Shown: piece by piece, positions 47,472 through 59,562 of the stretch
Layout: the number at the start of each line of letters is the position of its first letter
Numbering within the stretch: the stretch's first letter is position 1
Assembly: GCF_014268275.3 (NCBI RefSeq)
Contig: NZ_CP077084.1
Location: forward strand, 1,240,001 to 1,304,000
DNA from: Pseudomonas tritici
GTDB lineage: Bacteria; Pseudomonadota; Gammaproteobacteria; Pseudomonadales; Pseudomonadaceae
DNA length: 64,000 nucleotides
Direction: 5' to 3'
Position numbers and translations under genes: made by a program
The notes under the pieces: generated by a model
What the model was told of the DNA's origin: nothing
Seen by the model: the letters and a program-made list of their open reading frames with translations, nothing else
Databases searched by the model: none

Positions 47472-48446
47472 TTACATCACTCCCGCACGCAGCAAGTCGT
47501 GCATGTTCAAGGCGCCAATCGGGTGGCCGTCGCTATTGACCACCACCAGCGCGCCGATCTTGTGGTCTTCCATGATCTTCAAGGCTTCGGCTGCAAGCAT
47601 TTCAGGGCGGGCGGTCTTGCCGTGGGGTGTCATTACCGCATCGATGGTGGCGGTGTGGATGTCGATGGTGCGGTCCAGGGTGCGGCGCAAGTCACCGTCG
47701 GTGAAGACCCCGGCCAGGCGCCCGTCGGCTTCCAGGATAACGGTCATGCCCAGGCCCTTGCGGGTCATTTCCATCAGCGCGTCCTTCAGCAAAGTGCCGC
47801 GCTGGACATGGGGCAATTCGTCGCCCGAGTGCATGACGTTTTCCACTTTCAATAGCAGGCGGCGGCCCAGGGCACCACCTGGGTGGGAAAACGCGAAGTC
47901 TTCGGCGGTAAACCCGCGGGCTTCCAGCAGTGCCACGGCCAGGGCATCGCCCATGACCAGCGCGGCGGTGGTGGAAGAGGTTGGTGCCAGGTTCAGCGGG
48001 CAGGCCTCGTGGGCCACGTGAACGTTGAGGTTCACTTCGGCGGCCTTGGCCAGCGTTGATTCCGGGTTGCCTGTAACGCTGATCATCTGGATGCCCAGGC
48101 GCTTGATTAGTGGCAACAGGGTCACGATTTCATTGGTGGTGCCGGAGTTGGACAGTGCCAGGATGATGTCATCCTTGGTGATCATGCCCATGTCGCCATG
48201 ACTGGCTTCGGCCGGGTGTACGAAAAACGCAGTGGTCCCGGTGCTGGCCAGGGTGGCGGCGATCTTGTTGCCGACGTGGCCTGACTTGCCCATGCCGACC
48301 ACGACGACGCGGCCCTTGCTGGCCAGAATCATCTCGCAGGCGCGTACGAAATCTGCGTCGATATGGGCCAGTAAGCCTTCTACGGCTTCAAGCTCGAGGC
48401 GGATGGTGCGTTGTGCGGATTGGATAAGGTCGCTGGATTGGCTCAT
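47472..48446 (-). CDS. kdsD: D-arabinose-5-phosphate isomerase
   Basis: A 324-residue protein with an N-terminal SIS domain (VVVVGMGKSGHVGNKIAATLASTGTTAFFVHPAEASHGD) and two C-terminal CBS domains (ending IGALVVVNSDGHPIGALNMHDLLRAGV). It converts ribulose-5-P to arabinose-5-P, the Kdo precursor. The start at 48446 gives MSQSSDLIQSAQ; the frame upstream is open but not family-like. It is the promoter-proximal gene of the LPS/rpoN run and diverges from mlaF. Confidence 0.95.
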   Translation of the reverse strand: MSQSSDLIQSAQRTIRLELEAVEGLLAHIDADFVRACEMILASKGRVVVVGMGKSGHVGNKIAATLASTGTTAFFVHPAEASHGDMGMITKDDIILALSNSGTTNEIVTLLPLIKRLGIQMISVTGNPESTLAKAAEVNLNVHVAHEACPLNLAPTSSTTAALVMGDALAVALLEARGFTAEDFAFSHPGGALGRRLLLKVENVMHSGDELPHVQRGTLLKDALMEMTRKGLGMTVILEADGRLAGVFTDGDLRRTLDRTIDIHTATIDAVMTPHGKTARPEMLAAEALKIMEDHKIGALVVVNSDGHPIGALNMHDLLRAGVM

Positions 48447-48603
48447 GTCTGGAATCGTATAGCCTGACGAAAAGTCGGCGATTATAACGGTAATGATCAA
48501 TTCCCTCACGCAAGTTCGTCAGGGTTTGTGCGCGACGCGCCTGAGATTCATCTGAAGCAACGTTTTTTCCCTGTGCTCAATCTGAACAAGCGCTGTTCCG
48601 GCC

Positions 48604-48633
48604 TTGGGCGCCTCGTACCAGCAGTGATATAGT
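48604..48633 (+). promoter_or_regulatory. Candidate promoter of the mla operon
   Basis: TTGGGC (48604-48609) and TATAGT (48628-48633) with an 18-base spacer, about 110 bases before mlaF in the 298-base divergent region. No operator is evident. Confidence 0.35.
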
Positions 48634-48744
48634 TCGCCGCCAGTTCGGTCCGCCCAGCCCATGTGTTCAACTATTGCACAAGCATTGCAAACGTTTGTCG
48701 CAAGCGTGGTGTCTGAGTGAGAGGCTGCATCCCAAGGAGTTTAG

Positions 48745-49554
48745 ATGAGTGCCGATAACGCCTACGCGGTCGAGCTGAAGGGACTGACCTTCAAGCGCGG
48801 GACGCGCAGCATCTTGAATAACGTCGATATCCGCATTCCGCGCGGCAAGGTCACGGGCATCATGGGGCCTTCCGGTTGTGGCAAGACCACCCTGTTGCGC
48901 CTGATGGGCATGCAATTGCGGCCCAGTGCCGGCGAAGTGTGGGTCAACGGCCAGAACCTGCCGACATTGTCGCGCAGCGATCTGTTCGACGCACGCAAGC
49001 ACATGGGTGTGCTGTTCCAGAGCGGTGCATTGTTCACCGACCTCGATGTTTTCGAGAATGTGGCTTTTCCGCTGCGGGTGCACACCCAGCTGTCCGACGA
49101 AATGATTCGTGACATCGTGTTGCTGAAACTGCAGGCCGTAGGCCTTCGCGGTGCCACCGACCTGATGCCCGACGAACTGTCCGGTGGCATGAAGCGTCGG
49201 GTCGCCCTGGCACGCGCCATTGCCCTCGACCCGCAGATCCTCATGTACGACGAACCTTTCGTCGGCCAGGACCCTATCGCCATGGGCGTGCTGGTGCGTC
49301 TGATCCGCCTGCTCAACGATGCGCTGGGTATCACCAGCATCGTGGTTTCCCATGATCTTGCAGAAACCGCGAGCATTGCCGATTACCTCTATGTAGTCGG
49401 CGATGGCCAGGTGTTGGGGCAGGGCACGCCTGAAGAACTGATGAATGCAGACAATCCGCGTATTCGCCAATTCATGACCGGCGACCCTGATGGCCCTGTG
49501 CCTTTTCACTTTCCGGCAACGGATTACCGCTCAGATCTTCTGGGGAAGCGTTGA
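48745..49554 (+). CDS. mlaF: Phospholipid ABC transporter ATP-binding protein MlaF
   Basis: A 269-residue ATPase with Walker [14 protein letters not shown], signature [15 protein letters not shown] and Walker [14 protein letters not shown], in the MlaF/Mkl spelling. With MlaEDB it moves phospholipids between MlaC and the inner membrane to keep outer membrane asymmetry. CCAAGGAGTTTAG is a strong ribosome binding site. Its stop overlaps mlaE (TGATG). Confidence 0.95.
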   Translation: MSADNAYAVELKGLTFKRGTRSILNNVDIRIPRGKVTGIMGPSGCGKTTLLRLMGMQLRPSAGEVWVNGQNLPTLSRSDLFDARKHMGVLFQSGALFTDLDVFENVAFPLRVHTQLSDEMIRDIVLLKLQAVGLRGATDLMPDELSGGMKRRVALARAIALDPQILMYDEPFVGQDPIAMGVLVRLIRLLNDALGITSIVVSHDLAETASIADYLYVVGDGQVLGQGTPEELMNADNPRIRQFMTGDPDGPVPFHFPATDYRSDLLGKR

Positions 49555-50351
49555 TGCGCAAGACATCTTTACTCGAGAAGGTGCGCCTTTTCGGTCGCTC
49601 CGGCATCGATATGATCGAAGTGCTGGGGCGTTCGACAATCTTCCTGTTCCACGCTTTGCTCGGCCGTGGCGGCATTGGCGGCGGTTTTGGCCTGTTGATC
49701 AAGCAACTGCATTCAGTCGGCGTGATGTCCCTTGTAATTATTGTGGTTTCCGGGATTTTCATCGGCATGGTGTTGGCGTTGCAGGGGTTCAATATCCTTT
49801 CCGGCTACGGCTCGGAGCAGGCCGTTGGGCAGATGGTCGCGCTGACGCTCTTGCGCGAACTGGGGCCGGTGGTCACTGCCTTGCTGTTTGCGGGCCGCGC
49901 GGGTTCTGCGTTGACCGCCGAAATCGGCAACATGAAGTCCACCGAGCAATTGTCCAGTCTCGAAATGATCGGTGTGGACCCGCTCAAGTACATCGTTGCG
50001 CCGCGCCTGTGGGCCGGCTTCATTTCACTGCCTCTGCTGGCGATGATTTTCAGCGTGGTGGGTATCTGGGGCGGTTCGTGGGTCGCGGTTGACTGGTTGG
50101 GCGTCTATGACGGCTCCTACTGGGGCAACATGCAAAACAGCGTCACCTTCAGCGGTGACGTGCTCAACGGCATCATAAAGAGCATCGTCTTCGCTTTTGT
50201 AGTGACCTGGATCGCCGTATTCCAAGGCTACGACTGTGAGCCCACTTCAGAAGGGATCAGTCGCGCCACCACCAAGACCGTTGTGTACGCCTCGCTGGCT
50301 GTACTGGGCCTTGACTTCATTTTGACCGCCTTGATGTTTGGAGATTTCTGA
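49554..50351 (+). CDS. mlaE: Phospholipid ABC transporter permease MlaE
   Basis: A 265-residue MlaE-family permease with about five membrane helices and the signature [44 protein letters not shown]. It dimerises within the MlaF2E2D6B2 complex. It overlaps both mlaF and mlaD by one base. Confidence 0.95.
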   Translation: MRKTSLLEKVRLFGRSGIDMIEVLGRSTIFLFHALLGRGGIGGGFGLLIKQLHSVGVMSLVIIVVSGIFIGMVLALQGFNILSGYGSEQAVGQMVALTLLRELGPVVTALLFAGRAGSALTAEIGNMKSTEQLSSLEMIGVDPLKYIVAPRLWAGFISLPLLAMIFSVVGIWGGSWVAVDWLGVYDGSYWGNMQNSVTFSGDVLNGIIKSIVFAFVVTWIAVFQGYDCEPTSEGISRATTKTVVYASLAVLGLDFILTALMFGDF

Positions 50352-50818
50352 TGCAAAACCGCACTGTGGAAATCGGTGTCGGCCTTTTCTTGCTGGCTGG
50401 CATCCTGGCTTTATTGTTGTTGGCCCTGCGAGTCAGTGGCCTTTCGGCCAGCCCCACCGCCGATACTTATAAACTTTACGCGTACTTCGACAATATCGCC
50501 GGTTTGACTGTCAGAGCTAAAGTGACCATGGCCGGTGTGACCATCGGCAAGGTCACGGCAATCGATCTGGACCGCGACAGCTTCACCGGGCGAGTGACCA
50601 TGCAGCTGGATAAGAAGGTAGATAATCTGCCAACTGACTCCACTGCATCTATCCTCACTGCGGGTTTGCTGGGCGAGAAATACATCGGTGTCAGCGTGGG
50701 CGGGGAAACGGCCCTGCTCAAGGATGGCTCGACAATCCACGACACACAGTCGTCGCTGGTGCTTGAAGACCTGATCGGTAAATTCCTGCTTAATACGGTC
50801 AATAAAGACGCTAAATGA
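50351..50818 (+). CDS. mlaD: Phospholipid-binding MCE protein MlaD
   Basis: A 155-residue protein with one N-terminal membrane helix (VGLFLLAGILALLLLALRVSGL) and a single MCE domain (LYAYFDNIAGLTVRAKVTMAGVTIGKVTAIDLD), ending in the helix that forms the hexamer pore (SSLVLEDLIGKFLL). It is the periplasmic ring of the Mla transporter. Confidence 0.95.
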   Translation: MQNRTVEIGVGLFLLAGILALLLLALRVSGLSASPTADTYKLYAYFDNIAGLTVRAKVTMAGVTIGKVTAIDLDRDSFTGRVTMQLDKKVDNLPTDSTASILTAGLLGEKYIGVSVGGETALLKDGSTIHDTQSSLVLEDLIGKFLLNTVNKDAK

Positions 50819-50829
50819 GGAATCTGTAC

Positions 50830-51477
50830 ATGATCTCTACCTTGCGACGTGGCCTCCTGGTACTGCTTGCAGCGCTGCCGTTGATGGCCAACGCAGCAGG
50901 TTCTGCCCACGAATTGGTGCAGGACACAACCAACAAGATGTTGGCTGACCTGTCGGCCAACAAAGAAAAGTACAAACAAGATCCGAGTCAGTTCTACAAC
51001 GCGCTCAATACTATTGTCGGTCCTGTTGTAGATGCCGAAGGCATTTCCCGCAGCATCATGACGGTCAAGTATTCGCGCAAGGCTACCCCGGCGCAGATGC
51101 AGACCTTTCAGGAAAACTTCAAGAAAGGCCTGTTCCAGTTCTATGGTAACGCGCTGCTTGAGTACAACAACCAGGGGATTACCGTCGCTCCAGCCGGGGA
51201 TGAATCAGGTGATCGCACCAGCGTGAACATGAGCGTCAAGGGCAACAATGGCGCTGTCTACCCTGTGCAGTACACGCTGGAGAAGGTCAACGGCGAGTGG
51301 AAGCTGCGTAACGTGATCATCAATGGCATCAACATCGGCAAGCTATTCCGTGATCAGTTCGCTGATGCCATGCAACGCAATGGCAACGACCTGGACAAAA
51401 CCATCAATGGTTGGGCCGGTGAAGTCGCCAAGGCCAAGGAAGAAACCGATAAAGCTGCCGGGAAACCCGCACAATGA
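50830..51477 (+). CDS. mlaC: Periplasmic phospholipid carrier MlaC
   Basis: A 215-residue protein with a signal peptide (LRRGLLVLLAALPLMANAA) and the MlaC/Ttg2D fold (SAHELVQDTTNKMLADL, FKKGLFQFYGNALLEYNNQ, WKLRNVIINGINIGKLFRDQFADAM). It shuttles phospholipids between MlaA and MlaFEDB; the P. aeruginosa homologue can hold two diacyl lipids. ATG at 50830 has GAGGAA upstream; an in-frame ATG at 50815 is less likely. Confidence 0.94.
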   Translation: MISTLRRGLLVLLAALPLMANAAGSAHELVQDTTNKMLADLSANKEKYKQDPSQFYNALNTIVGPVVDAEGISRSIMTVKYSRKATPAQMQTFQENFKKGLFQFYGNALLEYNNQGITVAPAGDESGDRTSVNMSVKGNNGAVYPVQYTLEKVNGEWKLRNVIINGINIGKLFRDQFADAMQRNGNDLDKTINGWAGEVAKAKEETDKAAGKPAQ

Positions 51478-51779
51478 CCGAGTCGGCTGTTCGTCTCGGC
51501 GACGCCGGCGAGCTGTTCATCAGCGGCGTGCTGGATTACCGCACCGGGCCTGACCTGCGCAAGCAGGGCCAGGCACTGATCAACACCAGCGCTGCGCCTG
51601 CACTGGTGCTGGATTGTTCGGGTGTGACCAAGTCCAGCAGCGTTGGTTTGTCACTGCTGCTGTGCTTTATGCGTGACGCCCAAGCGGCGAATAAGCCGGT
51701 CAGCATCCGTGCGATGCCTGAAGACATGCGCGAAATTGCCGAAGTTTCCGAGCTGACCGAGCTGTTGGCGCATCCTTAA
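51474..51779 (+). CDS. mlaB: STAS-domain protein MlaB
   Basis: A 101-residue STAS protein (LFISGVLDYRTGPDLRKQGQALI, LVLDCSGVTKSSSVGLSLLLCFMRDA) that binds MlaF and supports ATPase activity. It overlaps mlaC by four bases (ATGA) and ends the operon before a terminator. Confidence 0.92.
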   Translation: MTESAVRLGDAGELFISGVLDYRTGPDLRKQGQALINTSAAPALVLDCSGVTKSSSVGLSLLLCFMRDAQAANKPVSIRAMPEDMREIAEVSELTELLAHP

Positions 51780-51793
51780 TACACATTATTAGA

Positions 51794-51847
51794 GAAGCCC
51801 CCCGTCAGAGTCCTGCTAAGCGGGGTTCGCAGGCGCGGGGCTTTTTT
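51794..51847 (+). terminator. Intrinsic terminator after mlaB
   Basis: AAGCCCC..GGGGCTT outer stem with an internal GCGGGGTTCGCAGGC structure, followed by six T. It lies 15 bases after the mlaB stop. Confidence 0.8.
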
Positions 51848-51893
51848 GTATGATGTGCGACCCGCGCGCACTGGGCGCCGATAGAGGTTGATC

Positions 51894-53422
<1,529 letters not shown>

Positions 53423-53434
53423 TCCCGGGCTGTT

Positions 53435-53529
53435 TGTAGTGAGCGGGCTTGCCCCGCGCTGGGTTGCGTAGCGACCCCAAAAAATGGGACTGCTGCGCAG
53501 TCCAGCGCGGGGCAAGCCCGCTCACTACA
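53435..53529. repeat. Paired REP of the GTAGTGAGCGGGCTTGCCCC family (short version)
   Basis: Arms TGTAGTGAGCGGGCTTGCCC.. and ..GGGCAAGCCCGCTCACTACA with a divergent centre (GGGTTGCGTAGCGACCCC and GACTGCTGCGCAGTC hairpins). It is a relative of 17484-17618 that shares the ends but not the core, and it sits in the murA-hisG gap. Confidence 0.88.
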
Positions 53530-53655
53530 ATGAGGTTTGCCGTTAAATGAGCGGTATGCTGAATTCGTTTCAAATCGAGGCTGTCATGGCCTCGATCTGT
53601 GTCTGGCGCCGTTTGCGACCGGACAGCAATAGCCAGATGAAGGACTGACGCTTCC

Positions 53656-54291
53656 ATGTTGACCATCGCACTGTCCAAGGGCCGCATCCTTGACGACACG
53701 TTGCCGCTTCTGGCTGAAGCGGGCATCGTGCCGACCGAGAATCCGGACAAGAGCCGCAAGCTGATCATTCCCACGACCCAGGACGATGTTCGCCTGTTGA
53801 TCGTGCGGGCTACCGACGTGCCGACCTACGTTGAGCATGGCGCGGCCGACCTCGGCGTCGCCGGTAAAGACGTGCTGATGGAATACGGTGGCCAGGGCCT
53901 TTACGAGCCGTTGGACCTGCGTATCGCCCTGTGCAAGCTGATGACCGCCGGCCGCGTCGGTGACGTCGAGCCCAAGGGCCGCCTGCGCGTGGCCACCAAG
54001 TTCGTCAACGTTGCCAAGCGTTACTACGCCGAACAAGGCCGTCAGGTCGACATCATCAAGCTCTACGGCTCGATGGAGCTGGCGCCGCTGATCGGCCTGG
54101 CCGACAAAATCATCGACGTGGTCGACACCGGCAACACCCTGCGTGCCAACGGCCTCGAGCCCCAGGAATTCATTGCCGACATCAGCTCTCGCCTGGTTGT
54201 CAACAAAGCATCGATGAAGATGCAGCACGCCCGTATCCAGGCGTTGATCGACACCCTGCGCAAGGCAGTGGAGTCGCGACACCGCGGTTGA
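53656..54291 (+). CDS. hisG: ATP phosphoribosyltransferase, short form
   Basis: A 211-residue HisG of the short type ([63 protein letters not shown] motif). Short HisG lacks the C-terminal regulatory domain and needs HisZ, which is not in this window. It performs the first step of histidine synthesis. AAGGACTGACGCTTCC precedes the start. Confidence 0.96.
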   Translation: MLTIALSKGRILDDTLPLLAEAGIVPTENPDKSRKLIIPTTQDDVRLLIVRATDVPTYVEHGAADLGVAGKDVLMEYGGQGLYEPLDLRIALCKLMTAGRVGDVEPKGRLRVATKFVNVAKRYYAEQGRQVDIIKLYGSMELAPLIGLADKIIDVVDTGNTLRANGLEPQEFIADISSRLVVNKASMKMQHARIQALIDTLRKAVESRHRG

Positions 54292-54345
54292 CTCACCCGC
54301 GTAGCTGAAAGGCTGCGCCCGTCTATCCGCCTCATAGCCAGAATT

Positions 54346-54395
54346 CTCAGGTGCCCAAGCGGAGCGAACGGTAGTTTAGGGCGCCTGAGTTTTTT
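54346..54395 (+). terminator. Strong terminator-like hairpin between hisG and hisD
   Basis: CTCAGGTGCCC (54346-54356) pairs over 11 bases with GGGCGCCTGAG (54379-54389) around a 22-base loop, followed by six T. It lies inside the hisG-hisD gap only ~24 bases before hisD, so it may separate or attenuate the two. Confidence 0.85.
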
Positions 54396-54418
54396 GCCAA
54401 TCCTATGAGGCCCTCGCT

Positions 54419-55738
54419 ATGACCACGTCCACTGCAATTGCCCGACTCAGCGCTGCCGACCCGGATTTCGCCCATCATCTGGATCATCTGCTGAGCTGGG
54501 AAAGCGTGTCCGACGATTCGGTCAACCAGCGGGTGCTCGACATCATCAAGGCCGTGCGCGAGCGTGGTGACGCGGCGCTGGTGGACTTCACCCGCCAGTT
54601 CGACGGCCTGGACGTCAAATCCATGTCCGACCTGATCCTGCCGCGCGAACGCCTGGAGCTGGCGCTGACGCGTATCACCGCGCCGCAGCGCGAAGCCCTG
54701 GAAGTGGCGGCGACGCGGGTGCGCAGCTACCACGAAAAGCAGAAACAGGACTCCTGGAGCTACACCGAGGCGGACGGTACCGTGCTGGGCCAGAAGGTTA
54801 CGCCACTGGACCGCGCCGGCCTGTACGTGCCGGGCGGTAAGGCGTCGTACCCATCGTCGGTGTTGATGAACGCGATCCCGGCCAAAGTGGCGGGCGTGAC
54901 CGAAGTGGTCATGGTCGTGCCGACGCCGCGCGGTGAAATCAACGAGCTGGTGTTGGCCGCCGCCTGCATTGCCGGCGTCGACCGCGTTTTCACCATCGGT
55001 GGCGCGCAAGCCGTTGCCGCCCTGGCCTATGGCACCGAAAGCGTGCCGAAGGTCGACAAAGTGGTCGGTCCCGGCAACATCTACGTCGCCACCGCCAAGC
55101 GTCACGTGTTTGGCCAGGTCGGTATCGACATGATTGCCGGCCCATCGGAAATCCTCGTGGTATGCGACGGCCAGACCGATCCGGACTGGATCGCCATGGA
55201 CCTGTTCTCCCAGGCCGAGCACGATGAAGACGCCCAGGCGATCCTGGTCAGCCCGGACGCCGAGTTCCTCGACCAAGTGGCGGCCAGCATCAATAAGTTG
55301 CTGCCGACCATGGAGCGTGCCGAGATCATCGAGAAATCGATCAATGGCCGTGGCGCGCTGATCCTGGTGCGTGACATGGAGCAGGCCATCGAAGTGGCCA
55401 ACCGTATCGCGCCGGAGCACTTGGAGTTGTCCGTGGCCGACCCACAAGCCTGGTTGCCATCGATTCGCCACGCTGGTGCGATCTTCATGGGCCGCCACAC
55501 CAGCGAAGCCCTGGGTGACTATTGCGCAGGCCCGAACCACGTGCTGCCGACCTCCGGCACCGCGCGTTTCTCCTCGCCACTGGGCGTGTACGACTTCCAG
55601 AAGCGTTCGTCGATCATCTTCTGCTCGCCGCAGGGCGCTTCCGAGTTGGGCAAGACCGCCTCGGTACTGGCCCGTGGTGAATCCCTGAGTGCCCACGCCC
55701 GTAGCGCTGAATACCGCATCCTTGAAGAGGGGAACTGA
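54419..55738 (+). CDS. hisD: Histidinol dehydrogenase
   Basis: A 439-residue HisD catalysing the last two oxidations to histidine. [55 protein letters not shown] and the zinc ligands Gln/His in [11 protein letters not shown] and the C-terminal Asp/His are visible. hisC follows after three bases. Confidence 0.96.
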   Translation: MTTSTAIARLSAADPDFAHHLDHLLSWESVSDDSVNQRVLDIIKAVRERGDAALVDFTRQFDGLDVKSMSDLILPRERLELALTRITAPQREALEVAATRVRSYHEKQKQDSWSYTEADGTVLGQKVTPLDRAGLYVPGGKASYPSSVLMNAIPAKVAGVTEVVMVVPTPRGEINELVLAAACIAGVDRVFTIGGAQAVAALAYGTESVPKVDKVVGPGNIYVATAKRHVFGQVGIDMIAGPSEILVVCDGQTDPDWIAMDLFSQAEHDEDAQAILVSPDAEFLDQVAASINKLLPTMERAEIIEKSINGRGALILVRDMEQAIEVANRIAPEHLELSVADPQAWLPSIRHAGAIFMGRHTSEALGDYCAGPNHVLPTSGTARFSSPLGVYDFQKRSSIIFCSPQGASELGKTASVLARGESLSAHARSAEYRILEEGN

Positions 55739-55741
55739 GAC

Positions 55742-56794
55742 ATGAGCAAATTCTGGAGCCCCTTCGTCAAAGACCTCGTGCCTTACGTGCCTGGCGAACA
55801 ACCGAAGCTGACCAAGCTGGTCAAGCTCAACACCAATGAAAACCCCTACGGCCCGTCGCCCAAGGCGTTGGCCGCGATGCAGGCCGAGCTGAACGACAAC
55901 CTGCGCCTGTACCCGGACCCCAACAGCGACCTGCTCAAGCAGGCCGTGGCCAAGTATTACGCGATCGACGCCAGTAAGGTCTTCCTCGGCAACGGTTCAG
56001 ATGAAGTCCTTGCACACATTTTCCACGGCCTGTTCCAGCACGAGCTACCGCTGTTGTTTCCGGATATCAGCTACAGCTTCTACCCGGTTTACTGCGGCCT
56101 CTACGGCATCAAGTCCGACCCGGTGCCGCTGGACGAACAGTTCCAGATTCGCGTGGCGGATTACGCCAGGCCCAACGGCGGGATCATCTTCCCCAACCCG
56201 AACGCGCCTACCGGTTGCGTGCTGGCACTGGATGCGGTGGAGCAGATCCTCAAGGCCAACCCGGACTCGGTGGTAGTAGTGGATGAAGCCTATATCGACT
56301 TCGGCGGCGAAACCGCGATCAGCCTGGTGGATCGCTACCCGAACCTGCTGGTGACCCAGACGCTGTCCAAATCGCGCTCACTGGCCGGTTTGCGCGTGGG
56401 CCTGGCCGTGGGCCACCCGGACCTGATCGAGGCGCTGGAGCGGGTCAAGAACAGCTTCAACTCTTATCCGCTGGATCGCCTGGCGATTGTCGGCGCGGCG
56501 GCAGCGTTCGAGGACCGTGAGTACTTCGAGAAGACGTGCCAGTTGGTCATCGACAGCCGCGACAAGGTGGTTGCGCAGTTGGAGGCAAAAGGTTTTGAAG
56601 TGTTGCCGTCGGCGGCCAACTTTATCTTTGCTCGCCACCCTCAACATGACGCTGCTGGCCTGGCGGCCAAGTTGCGTGAGCAGGGTGTGATCGTGCGGCA
56701 CTTCAAGCAGGCGCGGATTGCCCAGTTCCTGCGGATCAGCATCGGTACGCCGGAGCAGAACCAGGCGCTGATTGATGGGCTTGGTGAGCTTTAA
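55742..56794 (+). CDS. hisC: Histidinol-phosphate aminotransferase
   Basis: A 350-residue fold-type I PLP enzyme. [34 protein letters not shown] and the PLP lysine in [16 protein letters not shown] are in place. It converts imidazole-acetol phosphate to histidinol phosphate. It is the third gene of murA-hisG-hisD-hisC. Confidence 0.96.
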   Translation: MSKFWSPFVKDLVPYVPGEQPKLTKLVKLNTNENPYGPSPKALAAMQAELNDNLRLYPDPNSDLLKQAVAKYYAIDASKVFLGNGSDEVLAHIFHGLFQHELPLLFPDISYSFYPVYCGLYGIKSDPVPLDEQFQIRVADYARPNGGIIFPNPNAPTGCVLALDAVEQILKANPDSVVVVDEAYIDFGGETAISLVDRYPNLLVTQTLSKSRSLAGLRVGLAVGHPDLIEALERVKNSFNSYPLDRLAIVGAAAAFEDREYFEKTCQLVIDSRDKVVAQLEAKGFEVLPSAANFIFARHPQHDAAGLAAKLREQGVIVRHFKQARIAQFLRISIGTPEQNQALIDGLGEL

Positions 56795-56812
56795 CGTTCA
56801 CTGAAAATCAAA

Positions 56813-56902
56813 TGTGGGAGCTGGCTTGCCTGCGATAGCGGTGTATCAAACGACAACTATGTCGCCTGTTACTCCGCTATCGCAGGCAAGCCAGCTCCCA
56901 CA
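56813..56902. repeat. REPIN, heads-out polarity
   Basis: GTGGGAGCTGGCTTGCCTGC GATAGCGG at the left and CCGCTATC GCAGGCAAGCCAGCTCCCAC at the right around ~32 bases. It lies between the convergent hisC and uraA genes. Confidence 0.9.
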
Positions 56903-56921
56903 CTGATTTGCGTTGTGTCAG

Positions 56922-58196
56922 TTAGAGCAACGGCTCATCCGGCTTCTTGTTTTTCCAGCCATCATTGCCCGGCAGCAGCAGGTTCAAACCAATCGCTACC
57001 ACCGCACACAGGGCGATGCCCTTGAGGCCGAAGTCATCCGGGCCGGTGCCGGTGCCGACCAGCACACCGCCAATCCCGAACACCAACGTCACCGACACAA
57101 TCACCAGGTTGCGCGCTTCGCCCAGGTCGATTTTGTGGCGGATCAGCGTGTTCATCCCTACGGCGGCGATCGAACCGAACAGCAGGCACAGAATCCCGCC
57201 CATCACTGGCACCGGAATGCTCTGCAGCAATGCGCCGAACTTACCGATAAACGCCAGGCTGATGGCAAACACCGCCGCCCAGGTCATGATCTTCGGGTTG
57301 TAGTTCTTGGTCAGCATCACCGCACCGGTCACTTCAGCGTAGGTGGTGTTCGGCGGGCCGCCAAACAGGCCGGCGGCCGTGGTGGCAATGCCGTCACCCA
57401 GCAGGGTACGGTGCAGGCCCGGCTTTTTCAGGTAGTCACGACCGGTCACGCTGCCGACTGCAATCACACCGCCGATATGCTCGATCGCCGGGGCCAGGGC
57501 CACGGGGACGATAAACAGGATCGCCTGCCAGTTGAACTCAGGCGCGGTGAAGTGGGGCAGGGCGAACCAGGGGGCGGCGGCGATCTTTGCTGTGTCGACC
57601 ACACCAAAATAGAACGCCATGGCAAAACCGACCAATACGCCGGAGATGATCGGCACCAGGCGGAATATGCCCTTGCCGAACACCGCCACAATCAACGTGG
57701 TCAGCAGCGCCGGCATCGAGATCATCATTGCCGTCTGGTAATGAATCAGCTCGGCACCATCGCCGGATTTACCCATGGCCATGTTGGCGGCAATCGGTGC
57801 CATGGCCAGGCCGATGGAGATAATCACCGGCCCGATCACCACGGGCGGCAGCAGCCGGTCGATGAAACCGGTGCCCTTGATCTTCACCGCGAGCCCGAGG
57901 AAGGTATAGACGAAACCGGCCGCCATTACCCCGCCCATGGTCGCCGCGAGGCCGAACTGGCTTTTGGCGAGAATGATCGGAGTAATGAAGGCAAAGCTCG
58001 ACGCCAGAAAGACCGGCACCTGCCGCCCTGTCACCACCTGGAACAACAACGTGCCCAGGCCCGCGGTGAACAGCGCAACGTTTGGATCAAGACCTGTGAT
58101 CAGCGGCATCAACACCAGCGCGCCAAATGCCACGAAGAGCATTTGTGCGCCAGACAGGATCTGGCGCCAAAGCGGGTCGTTGAATTCATCCTGCAT
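56922..58196 (-). CDS. uraA: Uracil permease (UraA-type NCS2 transporter)
   Basis: A 424-residue NCS2 transporter with about 14 helices (LFVAFGALVLMPLITGLDPNVALFTAGLGTLL, FLASSFAFITPI, APAIEHIGGVIAVGSVTGRDYL, GLFGGPPNTTYAEVTGAVMLT, the signature region of the family with the substrate-binding Glu). It imports uracil with protons. It starts 2 bases after the upp stop and ATG 58196 is preferred over TTG 58202. Confidence 0.94.
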   Translation of the reverse strand: MQDEFNDPLWRQILSGAQMLFVAFGALVLMPLITGLDPNVALFTAGLGTLLFQVVTGRQVPVFLASSFAFITPIILAKSQFGLAATMGGVMAAGFVYTFLGLAVKIKGTGFIDRLLPPVVIGPVIISIGLAMAPIAANMAMGKSGDGAELIHYQTAMMISMPALLTTLIVAVFGKGIFRLVPIISGVLVGFAMAFYFGVVDTAKIAAAPWFALPHFTAPEFNWQAILFIVPVALAPAIEHIGGVIAVGSVTGRDYLKKPGLHRTLLGDGIATTAAGLFGGPPNTTYAEVTGAVMLTKNYNPKIMTWAAVFAISLAFIGKFGALLQSIPVPVMGGILCLLFGSIAAVGMNTLIRHKIDLGEARNLVIVSVTLVFGIGGVLVGTGTGPDDFGLKGIALCAVVAIGLNLLLPGNDGWKNKKPDEPLL

Positions 58197-58198
58197 GC

Positions 58199-58837
58199 TC
58201 AACCGTCCTTCTGCTTGGTACCGAAGATCTTGTCACCGGCATCGCCCAGACCTGGGATGATGTAGCCGTGTTCATTCAGGCGCTCATCGATGGACGCGGT
58301 GTAGATCTGCACGTCCGGGTGAGCTTTCTCGACGGCGGCGATGCCTTCGGGCGCGGCCACCAGCACCATGGCGCGGATGTCCTTGCAACCGGCTTTTTTC
58401 AGCAAGTCGATGGTGGCGACCATGGAACTGCCGGTGGCGAGCATCGGGTCGATGATCATCGCCAGGCGCTCGTTGATTTCCGGAACGAGTTTTTCCAGGT
58501 AGGTGTGGGCCTGCAAGGTTTCTTCATTGCGGGCCACGCCCACGGCGCTGACCTTGGCGCCCGGGATCAGGCTGAGCACGCCTTCGAGCATGCCGATACC
58601 GGCGCGCAGGATCGGCACGACGGTGATTTTCTTACCGGCGATTTTCTCGACCTGCACGGTACCGGCCCAACCTTCGATGTCGTAGGTTTCCAGGGGTAAA
58701 TCTTTAGTGGCTTCGTAAGTCAGCAACGCTCCGACTTCCTGAGCAAGCTCACGGAAGTTCTTCGTGCTAATGTCGGCGCGGCGCATAAGGCCGAGCTTGT
58801 GTCGGATCAGCGGATGGCGGATCTCGCGAGTGGGCAT
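58199..58837 (-). CDS. upp: Uracil phosphoribosyltransferase
   Basis: A 212-residue type I PRTase: [22 protein letters not shown] at the N terminus, [25 protein letters not shown] loop [11 protein letters not shown] and the uracil-binding [16 protein letters not shown]. It makes UMP from uracil and PRPP. GGAGCCATCCCC precedes ATG 58837. It forms a salvage operon with uraA. Confidence 0.96.
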   Translation of the reverse strand: MPTREIRHPLIRHKLGLMRRADISTKNFRELAQEVGALLTYEATKDLPLETYDIEGWAGTVQVEKIAGKKITVVPILRAGIGMLEGVLSLIPGAKVSAVGVARNEETLQAHTYLEKLVPEINERLAMIIDPMLATGSSMVATIDLLKKAGCKDIRAMVLVAAPEGIAAVEKAHPDVQIYTASIDERLNEHGYIIPGLGDAGDKIFGTKQKDG

Positions 58838-59001
58838 GGGGATGGCTCCGGCGGCGGGCAAAAAAACCGGCCTAGATTAATCTATCCGAGGGTGTTGTCC
58901 TATAGACATCTAGTACGTTAGTCCATTAAGGCTTGCCCGGAGCGCACGAGAAGCGTACCTTCGCCCGCTTTTCTTGCCACAGCACCCCCTTGGAGAGCGC
59001 C

Positions 59002-59559
59002 ATGTCCGCTGATCTCGAGCATATCCGTCAAATCATGCGCGAGGCTGACTGCCTGTACACCGAAGCGCAAGTCGAAGAGGCAATCGCCAAGGTCGGCGCG
59101 CACATCACCCGCGAAATGGCTGACACCAACCCGGTGGTTTTCTGCGTGATGAACGGTGGTCTGATCTTCGCTGGCAAATTGCTCACCCACCTGCAATTCC
59201 CGCTCGAAGCGTCCTACCTGCACGCCACCCGCTATCGCAACGAAACCAGCGGCGGCGACCTGTTTTGGAAAGCCAAGCCGGAAGTCTCGTTCATCGACCG
59301 CGACGTGCTGATCATCGACGACATCCTCGACGAAGGTCACACCCTCGGCGCGATCATTGACTTCTGCAAGCACGCTGGCGCGCGCAAAGTGCACACTGCC
59401 GTGCTGATCGACAAAGACCACGACCGCAAGGCCCGCCCAGAGCTGAAAGCCGATTTCGTTGGCCTGCCGTGCATCGACCGCTACATCTTCGGTTACGGCA
59501 TGGACTACAAAGGCTACTGGCGCAACGCCAATGGGATCTACGCCGTCAAAGGGATGTAA
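59002..59559 (+). CDS. hpt: Hypoxanthine-guanine phosphoribosyltransferase
   Basis: A 185-residue type I PRTase with PRPP motif DVLIIDDILDEGHTLGAI and purine-binding DFVGLPCIDRYIFGYGMDYKGYWRN. It is the purine counterpart next to the pyrimidine salvage operon, divergent from upp. TTGGAGAGCGCC gives the ribosome binding site at ATG 59002. The WbuC-like gene starts 3 bases later. Confidence 0.93.
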   Translation: MSADLEHIRQIMREADCLYTEAQVEEAIAKVGAHITREMADTNPVVFCVMNGGLIFAGKLLTHLQFPLEASYLHATRYRNETSGGDLFWKAKPEVSFIDRDVLIIDDILDEGHTLGAIIDFCKHAGARKVHTAVLIDKDHDRKARPELKADFVGLPCIDRYIFGYGMDYKGYWRNANGIYAVKGM

Positions 59560-59562
59560 GCC

